NCBI RefSeq assembly: GCF_016056305.1
Contig: NZ_JAECZC010000102.1
Coordinates: 12,884 to 76,883, forward strand
DNA length: 64,000 nucleotides
DNA from: Amazonocrinis nigriterrae CENA67
GTDB taxonomy: Bacteria > Cyanobacteriota > Cyanobacteriia > Cyanobacteriales > Nostocaceae
Reading direction: 5' to 3'
Each line of letters begins with the position of its first letter. The stretch's first letter is position 1. Position numbers and translations under genes: made by a program. Shown here piece after piece: positions 46,938-56,342 of the stretch. The notes beneath the pieces are model-generated. The model searched no databases. It saw only the letters and a list, made by a program, of their open reading frames with translations, and was not told the DNA's origin.

Positions 46938-47914
46938 ATCTTAACTAAGTGTTTATTTAAGAAAAATTACAACAATAGAGATGGTATTTATCAGGAAAAT
47001 GAATTATCAAAACTATCTCACTTTTATTACGGTGTACTAGTCTAGAGAAAGTTTGTGAGGATTTTGTGAAGAAGTGCAACCTTTAACTAGAACCCATGCA
47101 TTCTCTCGAAGAGTATGAATTGAAAATGAGTATCATCTTCTCAAAAACTTTCCTGCTAACTCAGTTGCGCCTATAGTACTGCCCCAGAATGGTGTAATAA
47201 ATATCCAATATAATTACTGTGTTGCTATCATATTTGTCTTAATTTATTCATTTTCGGTGAAAAGATATTATCTCAGACAATATCCTGCCAATAATTAACA
47301 AATTACAAATAATCTTGAGTCCTGAGATATTTTATGTGGTTTAACTTGTATTTATTAAAATTTTTATCTACTCACAAAATCTTCACAACTATTAGTTAAT
47401 GTCTTGTTATCAGGATATTAGTAAAATTTTCTAGTCATATTACTTGAAATCACAATCAAAAGGAAGTTTGCTAATTAAACATGAGGTCGATGAGTACTGT
47501 TATGACCTCTCCCCCAACCCCTCTTTTACAAGGAAAGGGGAGTCAAACCTTGATTTCTTCGTTGTTCCTCTCTCTCCTACTCCTTTTCCACCTGAAGATT
47601 ACCGTTTAGACAGCAGGGGAGCAAGGGAGCAGAGGAGCAGCAAAGAAAAATTTGCATCGCTAATCTTACAGCGGGAAGGGAGTCAAAGGCGAGGGAGGTT
47701 AGGAGGGAGAGGTTTGTCGAACTTACGTCAATCAAAAACCTAGTGGTCTACCGCATTAATTTTGCTGGGTCAAGGAACGAACCGCAGAGGCGCAGAGAAC
47801 ACAGAGGAAGAAAAAGAGGAGAAATTAAGAATGAGTTCACCTATCACAATTAATGAGACAGAGTACTAGTATTGATTGACAAAAGTATCTGTAGCTCAAG
47901 AAGGAGTAGAAAAG
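46938..47914. other. Long divergent spacer between kaiC-like gene and response regulator
   Basis: 977 bases. The first 450 are AT-rich and presumably hold both promoters. From about 47500 to 47740 there are C-rich/G-rich repeat segments (CTCTCCCCCAACCCC, AAGGGAGCAGAGGAGCAG) and at 47780-47815 a CGCAGAGGCGCAGAGAACAC spacer repeat, all common in Nostocales. The frame at 47444-47743 is repeat-derived. No RNA gene recognised. Confidence 0.5.
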
Positions 47915-48304
47915 ATGACAAAGCGACTCTTAGTAATTGATGATGAAGATAGTGTGCGGGAAATTATTCAAATCTCGTTGGAGTCAGTGGCTGGCTGGGA
48001 TATACTAACAGCATCTTCAGGTAGTGAAGGAATAGAAATTGCAGAATCTGAGCATCCTGATGCCATTTTACTAGATGTAATGATGCCTGATATGGATGGG
48101 CCGACAACTTTTAAGCAGCTACAGGAAAGTGTTGCAACCTGTGATATTCCTACTATTATGGTGACAGCTAAAGCTCAAACTACCGAACAACAGCAGTTGA
48201 GAAACTTAGGGGTAGCAGGGGTAATTACTAAGCCTTGTCTCCCCCAAGATTTAGTTGATGAAATCTGTAAGATTCTGAATTGGAATCAAGTGACTCAGCT
48301 ATAA
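47915..48304 (+). CDS. Single-domain response regulator
   Basis: 129 residues from ATG 47915 with AAGGAG 14 bases upstream (TTG at 47876 is a poorer start). The receiver keeps the acidic pair (VIDDED), the phospho-Asp in AILLDVMMPDMDG, the Thr in MVTAKA and the Lys in ITKPC. There is no output domain. It is divergent from the KaiC-like operon and may be the partner of its multi-PAS kinase, although that is only proximity. Confidence 0.85.
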   Translation: MTKRLLVIDDEDSVREIIQISLESVAGWDILTASSGSEGIEIAESEHPDAILLDVMMPDMDGPTTFKQLQESVATCDIPTIMVTAKAQTTEQQQLRNLGVAGVITKPCLPQDLVDEICKILNWNQVTQL

Positions 48305-48582
48305 GTAGGTGGGTGTAATATCGTGTCCGGTTAAAGACTTATCATTAAGACTGCAAGGGAGCAGGGGGGAAAGGGTGCAGGGGAGAGAATTTTAAGGTTT
48401 CTGCACACATACTCCGAATTATAAGTAATAAGCGCGAACGTGATATAATACCAATTTGGATTTTGGATGAGCGGATTTTAGATTTTGGATTGTGAATCGC
48501 CTTCTACGTCTAGGTTTTGTGAAGGCATCTGTCGCAATCATTGGTGAGGGTTTCAGGCGTATTTACTCTTCGTAAGGAAGTG

Positions 48583-49659
48583 TCAACTAATGCCCACATT
48601 GCCAATGTAAGTACTAAGCGATCGCGCAGTTTTTACTAAGAAATTATTGGGATCTACAAGACATGGACTGCAAGCCAAAACTGTTTCTAAAGGAACTGCT
48701 ACAACTTGTCCATTTTGCCAAGCTACCATTTGTGCAGATTGCCCATCAGCTAACAAATCTACCGCAGCTTTGCCAAAAGCTGTTGCTATCAAACGGTCTA
48801 AAGCTGAAGGAATACCACCGCGTTGGATGTGTCCTAAAACGGAAACCCGAATGTCAATTTGATGGTTACTACAACAGCGAAGTTCATCAGCTATGTATTG
48901 ACCCATACCACAGGATAGCTTTTCGCAGGATGCATAATTAGATGAATCTGCTGCTATTTGAGCGCCTTCTGCTACAACTACAATTGCAAATCTGCGTTCC
49001 CAGCGATCGCGTAATTCTGCTAAATGCTCACACACACCTTTGATTGTATAGGGGATTTCGGGAATTAAAATCACATCTGCACCCCCAGCAATACCAGAGT
49101 GTAGTGCTAAATGACCAGCTGTGCGTCCCATGACTTCGACAATCATTACGCGATCGTGACTGGCTGCTGTAAATGTCAAGCGATTTAGGGCATCAACAAT
49201 TGTATTGACCGCAGTATCAAACCCCACTACTCTTTCTGTCTTGCCGACATCATTATCAATTGTTTTCGGAATGGCGATGAACTGCCAGTTGCCTTGGCTT
49301 TGCAGTTGGTTGAGAATTGCTAAACTGCCATCTCCACCAATACCAATTAAGGCATCTAGTCCTAAATCATGATAGCCAGCAATAATTTCATCAACATGAG
49401 ATAGAGTATCTCCTTTATTGATGCTACCAAGAATGGTGCCTCCCATATTCAGCAAGGGGTCAATACCACGTAAGTCTAGACCATGTATGCTGAGAGGAAT
49501 TGCCTTTCTCTCTAGAAGCCCTCTAGTCGCATAAGGAATACCCACTACCTGCCAGTTATAGGTGAGAGTAGCGTGGTTAACAACTGCCCGAATTACAGCA
49601 TTAAGTCCCGGACAGTCACCACCACTGGTAAGAATGCCAAGTCGCTTTTGCATGGTCAT
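48583..49659 (-). CDS. pfkA: 6-phosphofructokinase
   Basis: Phosphorylates fructose 6-phosphate in glycolysis. 358 residues from ATG 49659. It has GILTSGGDCPGLNAVIRAVV, GTILGSINKGD, IGGDGSLAI, the active-site PKTIDNDVGKTE and VLGHIQRGGIPSALDR. The residues that mark phosphoryl donor are mixed: Gly in GGDGS (ATP type) and Lys in PKTIDND (pyrophosphate type), the pattern of the mixed clade found in cyanobacteria and actinobacteria. ATP is the likely donor, but this is not certain. Confidence 0.93.
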   Translation of the reverse strand: MTMQKRLGILTSGGDCPGLNAVIRAVVNHATLTYNWQVVGIPYATRGLLERKAIPLSIHGLDLRGIDPLLNMGGTILGSINKGDTLSHVDEIIAGYHDLGLDALIGIGGDGSLAILNQLQSQGNWQFIAIPKTIDNDVGKTERVVGFDTAVNTIVDALNRLTFTAASHDRVMIVEVMGRTAGHLALHSGIAGGADVILIPEIPYTIKGVCEHLAELRDRWERRFAIVVVAEGAQIAADSSNYASCEKLSCGMGQYIADELRCCSNHQIDIRVSVLGHIQRGGIPSALDRLIATAFGKAAVDLLADGQSAQMVAWQNGQVVAVPLETVLACSPCLVDPNNFLVKTARSLSTYIGNVGIS

Positions 49660-50175
49660 CACACCTCAACCTGAAACATTTCTATGCAACAAGTCAAAAT
49701 TTTGCTCTAATGGGAGAAATACTAAATATTTCTGGAAAAAGCTAAATAATTGCGCCATTTTGCTTGATTCCATAAATTTGAACCCTTTTTTGGCTGTATG
49801 TTGAGGTTAAGTCAAAAATTTGAGGAAGTTGTGAGGAGTCAAGGAGAAGGGTGTCGGGTGTCGGGTGTCGGGTGTGGGGTGTGCTGAATTGAGGTATGAA
49901 TGTCAAAAGTTTCATTTCTCAAACTCTTACTCTCTGCGCCTGGTGCGCGACGCCACTTGCAAAGGCTGTCGGCATAGCCTTCCTGTGGAAGTGTCCTCCT
50001 CTGCGTGAGACAGATTCATACTTTCACTCAGCAACGCCGACTTTCTTAATTACGAATTACGAATTACGAATTGGTATAAGTCCTGGTCTTCACAAGTTTC
50101 TCAACTTCTTATCTTAGTGTCAAAAGTAAATCTAGCTTAGTCATTGCTAGCCCTTAGAGACACAGGTGTCAGAAG
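49660..50175. other. Intergenic region between pfkA and nifJ
   Basis: 516 bases. It carries tandem GGTGTCG heptads at 49855-49882 and ATTACGA heptads at 50049-50074. Divergent promoters are expected. No gene is supported. Confidence 0.5.
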
Positions 50176-53100
50176 ATGAACAAAAGAAGCTTTGCAACCA
50201 TAGATGGTAATGAAGCAGTTGCCCAAGTTGTCTATCGACTGAATGAAGTCATTGCGATTTATCCCATTACTCCTTCTTCACCAATGGCTGAGTGGGCGGA
50301 TGCTTGGGCTAGTGAAGGCAAACACAATATTTGGGGTACTGTTCCCTCGGTGGTACAGATGCAGAGTGAAGGAGGTGTGGCTGGTGCTGTACATGGCGCT
50401 TTGCAAACAGGTTCACTGACAACCACATTTACAGCATCCCAGGGATTATTGTTGATGATCCCCAATATGTACAAAATTGCCGGAGAACTCACACCTACAG
50501 TTTTTCATATTGCGGCGCGATCGCTAGCTGCCCAAGCCCTCTCGATTTTCGGCGACCACAGTGATGTTATGGCAGCCCGTAGTACTGGTTTTGCTATGCT
50601 GTGTGCGGCATCAGTGCAAGAAGCACAAGACTTTGCTTTGATAGCAACAAGGGCAACCTTAGAATCGCGGATACCTTTCCTACACTTTTTTGATGGCTTT
50701 CGTACCTCCCACGAAATTAACAAAGTAGAAACTTTAACAGAAGATGATTTGCGAGAATTCATTCCCGATGAATTAGTCTTCGCCCATCGGTCACGCGCCC
50801 TCACCCCCGACAAACCCGTTTTGCGCGGTACAACACAAAACCCTGATGTCTACTTCCAAGCCAGGGAAACTGTCAATCCTTACTATTTAGCTTGTCCAGA
50901 CATCACCCAGAAAGTGATGGATGAATTTGCCGCCATGACTGGGCGACAGTATCAACTATTTGAATACCACGGCGACCCAGCAGCCGAACGAGTCATTGTG
51001 CTGATGGGTTCCGGTTGCGAGGCTGTACATGAAACAGTAGATTATCTCAACGCCCGTGGTGAGAAAGTAGGGGTTTTGAAAGTAAGACTATATCGTCCAT
51101 TTGATGCTGTGCAATTTGTCGCCGCCTTGCCAGAAACTACCCGTAGCATCGCAGTTTTAGACCGCACCAAAGAACCCGGTGCATCTGGTGAACCATTGTA
51201 TTTGGATGTAGTCGCTGCAACTTACGAAGACAATCTAAAATCTATTGTGGGTGGTCGTTACGGTTTATCTTCTAAAGAATTTACGCCAGCGATGATTAAA
51301 GCCGTTTTGGATAACATTGCTGCGGCTGAACCAAAAAATCATTTTACTGTGGGAATAAATGATGATGTCACCTATACCAGCTTGAATTATGACCCTGACT
51401 TTAGCATCGAACCAGACAACACCGTGAGAGCAATTTTTTATGGTTTGGGTGCAGATGGCACAGTAGGCGCGAATAAAAACTCAATCAAAATTATTGGCGA
51501 AGAAACAAACAATTACGCTCAAGGTTATTTTGTCTACGACTCCAAAAAATCAGGTTCTGTCACAGTTTCTCACCTACGCTTTGGTTCACAATTAATTCGC
51601 TCGACCTATTTAATTAGTAAAGCTAACTTTGTTGCTTGTCATCAATGGGAATTTATCGAAAAATTTCCTATGCTCAAAGATATCATACGAGGCGGTACAT
51701 TCTTAGTTAATTCTCCTTATGAAAAGGATGAAGTTTGGCATCATCTGCCGCCATCAATACAAGAGCAAATTATTCAAAAGCATCTCAGATTTTATGTGAT
51801 TAATGCCTATAAAGTCGCTCGTCAAGCAGGCATGGCTGGCAGAATTAATACAGTCATGCAAGTTTGTTTCTTCGCCCTATCGGGTGTATTGCCAAAAGCA
51901 GAAGCCATTGCAGAAATCAAAAACTCCATCCGTAAGACTTACGGCAAAAAAGGCGACGAAATTGTACAAATGAACCTGAAAGCTGTAGATACCACATTAG
52001 ATAATCTACATGAAGTGGGGAATTGGGAATTGGGAATTGGGAATTGGGAAGAGTTTTCCCAATCCCCAATCCCTAATACCCATCGCCCCTTATCCCCAGA
52101 GGGGGCCCCGAGTTCCCCATTTATCCGTGATGTCTTAGGTAAAATCATTGCTCGTCAAGGTGATGAACTACCAGTTAGCGCTTTACCGGCAGATGGTACT
52201 TATCCCACTGGCACGGCAAAATGGGAAAAGCGTAACATTGCCCAAGAAATACCTGTTTGGGATACAGATGTCTGCATTCAGTGCGGTAAGTGTGTGATGG
52301 TGTGCCCTCACAGTGTCATCCGTAGTAAGGTTTACGAACCTCAGAAGTTAGAAAATGCACCACCGACATTTAAAAGTGCCAATGCCAAAGACCACGATTG
52401 GCAAGGTTTAAAATACACTATTCAAGTAGCAGCAGAAGATTGTACTGGCTGCGGTATTTGCGTAGATGTTTGTCCGGCGAAGAATAAATCAGAACTACGC
52501 CGCAAAGCCATTAACATGGAACTGCAAAGACCATTACGCGCACAAGAACGGGAAAATTGGGATTTCTTTTTGAATATTCCCAATCCAGATAGAAGCCATC
52601 TCAAGCTGACTCATATTAACCAGCAGCAAATGCAAGAACCATTGTTTGAATTTTCTGGGGCTTGTGCTGGTTGTGGCGAGACACCTTATATTAAATTAGC
52701 AACGCAGTTGTTCGGCGATCGCATGATTGTTGCTAACGCCACCGGTTGTTCTTCTATCTATGGCGGGAATTTACCTACTACCCCCTGGACGCATAATAGC
52801 GAAGGACGTGGCCCAGCTTGGTCAAATTCGTTATTTGAAGACAACGCCGAATTTGGACTTGGTTTTCGTATTTCCATTGATAAACAAGCACAATTCGCCG
52901 CTGAATTACTCAAACAACTGACAACAAATGTAGGTGAAGAGTTAGCAAATAGTATCCTGAATGCCGAACAAAAAGACGAAGCTGATATTTGGGAACAGCG
53001 AGAAAAAGTAGCGCAACGTGAGATTTATCTTCACAACCCAAATCGAGGAAACACAATTATGGGTTATCAACTCGACCTCAATACCATCACTGGACTTTCT

Positions 53101-54597
53101 GAACAAGAAGCAGCTTATAGGTTGAAGAGAGAAGGTTATAACGAATTGCCCTCTAGTAAACAGCGTAGTATTTTGGCGATCGCTTCTGAAGTTTTGCAAG
53201 AGCCAATTTTTCTCCTACTTGTTGCTTGTGGTGCAATTTATATCTTTTTGGGTGAGGCGCAAGACGCACTAATTCTTCTCGGCTTTGTGTTCTTCATTAT
53301 GGGCATCACTCTCTATCAAGAGCATAAAACAGAACGTGCCTTAGAAGCATTGCGCGATTTATCTAGCCCTCGTGCTTTGGTAATTCGTGACGGCAAACAA
53401 AAACGCATTGCGGGACGTGAGGTGGTGCGGGGAGATATTCTAGTTTTAGCTCAAGGCGATCGCGTCCCCGCTGATGCCATACTTTTAGCTTCTACTTACT
53501 TAACAGTTGATGAATCTCTACTCACGGGTGAATCGATACCAGTACGCAAAGTTGCAAATGGTAGGGTAGAAATGGGTCGTCCTGGCGGCGATGACTTGCC
53601 TTTTGTTTACTCTGGAACGTTGATCGTTCAAGGTCAAGGTATCGCTGAAGCCAAAGCTACTGGGATTTATACTGAACTTGGGAAGATTGGTAAGGCTTTG
53701 CAAACGGTGAGTCCAGAAGAAACCCTATTACAAAAGGAAACCGGAGAGTTGGTAAAAAAACTCGCTGCGATCGCGATCGCTATTTGTGCGGCTATTGTCA
53801 TAATCTACGGCATCACTAGAGGAAATTGGCTAAATGGGTTTTTGGCTGGTTTAGCCTTAGCAATGGCGATTTTGCCGAATGAATTTCCCGTTGTGGTGAC
53901 CATCTTTCTGGCTTTGGGTGCGTGGCGGATTTCCCAGAAACGCGTTTTAGCACGCCGAATGCCTGCTGTGGAAACATTAGGTTCAGCAACGGTGTTGTGT
54001 GTTGATAAAACGGGTACGTTGACCTTTAACCAGATGTCAGTTAGTCAGTTGTTCGTCGAAAATCAGCTTTACGAACTCAGCTTACACGAACGGGAGGAAC
54101 TGCCAGAAACTTTCCATCAAATCGTCGAGTTTAGTATTTTGGCTAGTCAAAAAGACCCCTTTGACCCAATGGAGAAGGCTTTTAAAGACTTGGGTAATAA
54201 TTATTTAGCCCATACTGAACATTTGCATGACGACTGGCAATTAATTCGTGAATATCCACTATCGCCACACTTGCTGGCGATGTCCCATGTTTGGCAATCA
54301 CCTGATGGTTTAGACTACATTATTGCAGCCAAAGGCGCACCAGAAGCGATCGCAGATTTATGTCATTTCAACCCAGAACAAATACACCAGCTATCTCAAA
54401 AAATTAATGAGATGGCTAGTGCTGGCTTGCAAATCTTGGGTGTAGCTAAAGCATACTTCCAGCATACAGACCTCCCGGTAGAACAACATGATTTCAATTT
54501 TCAGTTTCTCGGATTGGTAGGATTAGCCGATCCCGTTCGTCCCACTGTGAAAAGTTACAAAACACAGCTTTGTGGTGGGTGTTGGGTGGGGCGTTAG
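50176..54597 (+). CDS. nifJ: Chimeric frame: 3'-truncated NifJ fused to a damaged P-type ATPase
   Basis: 1473 codons. Residues 1 to about 950 are pyruvate:flavodoxin oxidoreductase: MNKRSFATIDGNEAVAQVVY, pyruvate domains, then ferredoxin motifs CIQCGKCVMVCP (about 700) and CTGCGICVDVCP (about 756), and the start of the thiamine pyrophosphate domain (CAGCGETPYIK, NATGCSSIYGG). The frame then leaves NifJ at about 53000 and continues into a P-type ATPase from MGYQLDLN. The last 230 or so NifJ residues, including the GDGWAYDIG-type thiamine/Mg motif, are absent, so oxidoreductase activity is not expected. Residues about 615-648 are translated repeat DNA. Whether this is a real deletion or an assembly fault cannot be told here. 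Confidence 0.8.
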   Translation: MNKRSFATIDGNEAVAQVVYRLNEVIAIYPITPSSPMAEWADAWASEGKHNIWGTVPSVVQMQSEGGVAGAVHGALQTGSLTTTFTASQGLLLMIPNMYKIAGELTPTVFHIAARSLAAQALSIFGDHSDVMAARSTGFAMLCAASVQEAQDFALIATRATLESRIPFLHFFDGFRTSHEINKVETLTEDDLREFIPDELVFAHRSRALTPDKPVLRGTTQNPDVYFQARETVNPYYLACPDITQKVMDEFAAMTGRQYQLFEYHGDPAAERVIVLMGSGCEAVHETVDYLNARGEKVGVLKVRLYRPFDAVQFVAALPETTRSIAVLDRTKEPGASGEPLYLDVVAATYEDNLKSIVGGRYGLSSKEFTPAMIKAVLDNIAAAEPKNHFTVGINDDVTYTSLNYDPDFSIEPDNTVRAIFYGLGADGTVGANKNSIKIIGEETNNYAQGYFVYDSKKSGSVTVSHLRFGSQLIRSTYLISKANFVACHQWEFIEKFPMLKDIIRGGTFLVNSPYEKDEVWHHLPPSIQEQIIQKHLRFYVINAYKVARQAGMAGRINTVMQVCFFALSGVLPKAEAIAEIKNSIRKTYGKKGDEIVQMNLKAVDTTLDNLHEVGNWELGIGNWEEFSQSPIPNTHRPLSPEGAPSSPFIRDVLGKIIARQGDELPVSALPADGTYPTGTAKWEKRNIAQEIPVWDTDVCIQCGKCVMVCPHSVIRSKVYEPQKLENAPPTFKSANAKDHDWQGLKYTIQVAAEDCTGCGICVDVCPAKNKSELRRKAINMELQRPLRAQERENWDFFLNIPNPDRSHLKLTHINQQQMQEPLFEFSGACAGCGETPYIKLATQLFGDRMIVANATGCSSIYGGNLPTTPWTHNSEGRGPAWSNSLFEDNAEFGLGFRISIDKQAQFAAELLKQLTTNVGEELANSILNAEQKDEADIWEQREKVAQREIYLHNPNRGNTIMGYQLDLNTITGLSEQEAAYRLKREGYNELPSSKQRSILAIASEVLQEPIFLLLVACGAIYIFLGEAQDALILLGFVFFIMGITLYQEHKTERALEALRDLSSPRALVIRDGKQKRIAGREVVRGDILVLAQGDRVPADAILLASTYLTVDESLLTGESIPVRKVANGRVEMGRPGGDDLPFVYSGTLIVQGQGIAEAKATGIYTELGKIGKALQTVSPEETLLQKETGELVKKLAAIAIAICAAIVIIYGITRGNWLNGFLAGLALAMAILPNEFPVVVTIFLALGAWRISQKRVLARRMPAVETLGSATVLCVDKTGTLTFNQMSVSQLFVENQLYELSLHEREELPETFHQIVEFSILASQKDPFDPMEKAFKDLGNNYLAHTEHLHDDWQLIREYPLSPHLLAMSHVWQSPDGLDYIIAAKGAPEAIADLCHFNPEQIHQLSQKINEMASAGLQILGVAKAYFQHTDLPVEQHDFNFQFLGLVGLADPVRPTVKSYKTQLCGGCWVGR
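52017..52119 (+). repeat. STRR and GC-rich repeat inserted in frame within nifJ
   Basis: Tandem GGAATTG units (52018-52049) are followed by an inverted CCCAATC run and GGGGGCCCCGAGTTCCCCA (52101-52119), which is identical to 41333-41351. The insert sits in the linker before the ferredoxin domain, and about 34 codons of it are read as GNWELGIGNWEE and Pro-rich residues without breaking the frame. Confidence 0.85.
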
Positions 54598-54767
54598 TTT
54601 TTCTAGCCTTTGTACTTTACTTACCTGTTTTGCGGCATCTGTTTCGCTTTTCTATCCTGCATCCAATTGATTTGGCAATCTGTTTAACCGCAGGAGTTTT
54701 CAGTATTTTTTGGTTTGAGCAACTGAAGATTTTGCACAAAAGAAAACTAGCTTCTACATCACATTGA
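53059..54767 (+). pseudogene. Cation-transporting P-type ATPase with internal deletion
   Basis: ATG 53059 with GAGGAA at 53045-53050 is probably the original start: MGYQLDLNTITGLSEQEAAYRLK. Present are two N-terminal membrane helices, the actuator motif LTGESIP, membrane helices 3-4, the phosphorylation motif CVDKTGTLT and the nucleotide-binding KGAPE. After GLVGLADPVRPT the sequence jumps, at about 54553-54570, to the last helices in another frame (54570-54767: LWWVLGGALVFLAFVLY...HPIDLAICLTAGVFSIFWFEQLK). The hinge TGDGxND motif and helices 5-8 or so are gone. Non-functional as an ion pump. The surviving part resembles calcium/cation (PMR1-like) ATPases. Confidence 0.8.
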
Positions 54768-54781
54768 AAATAGGATTAATC

Positions 54782-55816
54782 ATGATGGATTTGACTACAA
54801 ATTATATGGAGATGAAATTGCGATCGCCTCTTGTCCCCTCTGCATCTCCTCTGTCTGAGGACATTGACAACATCCAGCGTATGGAAGCAGCAGGTGCAGC
54901 AGCAGTGGTGATGCATTCATTATTTAAAGAACAGTTGCGCCTAGAACGTTATGAACTCCACCATCACCTCACCCAAGGTACTGAAAGTTTTTCTGAAGCA
55001 TTAACTTACTTTCCTGATTCAATTAACTTTCGGGTAGGGTCAGAAACTTATTTAGAGCATATTCACAAAACTAAGCAGAAGGTGAGCATTCCAATTATTG
55101 CCAGTCTTAATGGCTCTTCCGTTGGTGGATGGACAAACTATGCTAAACAAATTCAGCAAGCAGGAGCAGACGCACTAGAATTGAATATTTACTATGTCCC
55201 TACCAATATAGAACTGACGAGTCATGAAATTGAACAGACATATATTGATATTCTGCGTGCAGTCAAAGCAGTAGTAACTATCCCCGTAGCAGTCAAACTC
55301 AGCCCATACTTCACTAATATGGCAAATATGGCAAAACGTTTAGATGAAGCGGGTGCTAATGCTTTGGTACTGTTTAATCGGTTTTACCAACCGGATATTA
55401 ATCTGAATCTCCTGGAAGTTGAACCCAATGTGCTGTTAAGTACACCGCAAGCAATGCGATTACCTCTGCGCTGGATTGCAATTCTTTATGGTCGCATTCA
55501 TACCGATTTGGCTGCAACTAGCGGTATTCATAGAGGTGAAGACGCGTTAAAAATGCTCATGGCTGGTGCCAAGATTACGATGCTTTGCTCGGTACTACTA
55601 CGACATGGTATTAACCACATTCGAGTCATTGAGCAGGAAATATGCGAATGGATGCAAAAACACGAATACGAATCAGTACAGCAAATGCAGGGGAGTATGA
55701 GTCAAAAGCATTGCCCAAATCCTAGCGCCTTTGAACGTGCCCAGTATATGCGCTCTCTTACTACCTATAAACCTGAATGGGCAACCCCTCACGACACATC
55801 GTATTACTTTGGTTAA
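54782..55816 (+). CDS. Dihydroorotate-dehydrogenase-like protein
   Basis: 344 residues with the FMN-barrel fold of class 1 dihydroorotate dehydrogenases: MDLTTNYMEMKLRSPLVPSASPLSED, IIASLNGSSVGGWTNYAKQIQQAGADALELNIYYVP, VAVKLSPYF and TSGIHRGEDALKMLMAGA. It is not the biosynthetic PyrD. Homologues of this type commonly sit next to nifJ in heterocystous cyanobacteria, suggesting a redox role. The start is ATG 54782 (or 54785) with AGGA at 54772; it overlaps nothing essential and follows the ATPase remnant by 14 bases. Confidence 0.85.
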   Translation: MMDLTTNYMEMKLRSPLVPSASPLSEDIDNIQRMEAAGAAAVVMHSLFKEQLRLERYELHHHLTQGTESFSEALTYFPDSINFRVGSETYLEHIHKTKQKVSIPIIASLNGSSVGGWTNYAKQIQQAGADALELNIYYVPTNIELTSHEIEQTYIDILRAVKAVVTIPVAVKLSPYFTNMANMAKRLDEAGANALVLFNRFYQPDINLNLLEVEPNVLLSTPQAMRLPLRWIAILYGRIHTDLAATSGIHRGEDALKMLMAGAKITMLCSVLLRHGINHIRVIEQEICEWMQKHEYESVQQMQGSMSQKHCPNPSAFERAQYMRSLTTYKPEWATPHDTSYYFG

Positions 55817-56063
55817 AAATTTCACTTAGGGCTATTTGAGCAACAAAGGCCTGCCGTTTAGGCCCAAGAAAAGCGATCGCGTGTAAACTGTTTAACATCA
55901 GTCGAAAAATACCGAAAAACAGTCAAGTTAACCCAGCGATCGCCTAAAGATTACGAAAAATATTTGGTTAACCTCTGGGCTATATGCTATCATTATTTAG
56001 TTATGACCTAATAGCTACTCAGTCAGGTAATACCTTAGAGTAGTTTAAGGAAAACCTAACTAA

Positions 56064-56135
<72 letters not shown>

Positions 56136-56175
56136 TTAACAAATTATTTGTCACTGTTCACAAATTAATGTCCTA

Positions 56176-56200
56176 AAAACCCTTGCAAGACAAGGGTTTT
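56176..56200 (+). terminator. Intrinsic terminator after tRNA-Cys
   Basis: AAAACCCTTG and CAAGGGTTTT form a 10-base stem around CAAGA, with further T/A after it. It ends the tRNA transcript before the integrase. Confidence 0.8.
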
Positions 56201-56342
56201 ATTATTTTAGCTTAACGTCAAGTTGAGCGTACAAAATTATTGATTGGGGTAAAACTGGGGTAAAAATTAATCCTCCTACCTTGCCAAACTTTGCCATTTT
56301 TAGCCTTATCATGCCAAAAGTAGTCACAATTTTTGCTACAAA

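Noticed and set aside
47444-47743. 99-codon plus-strand frame before the response regulator
   Set aside because: Consists of dispersed C-rich and G-rich spacer repeats.
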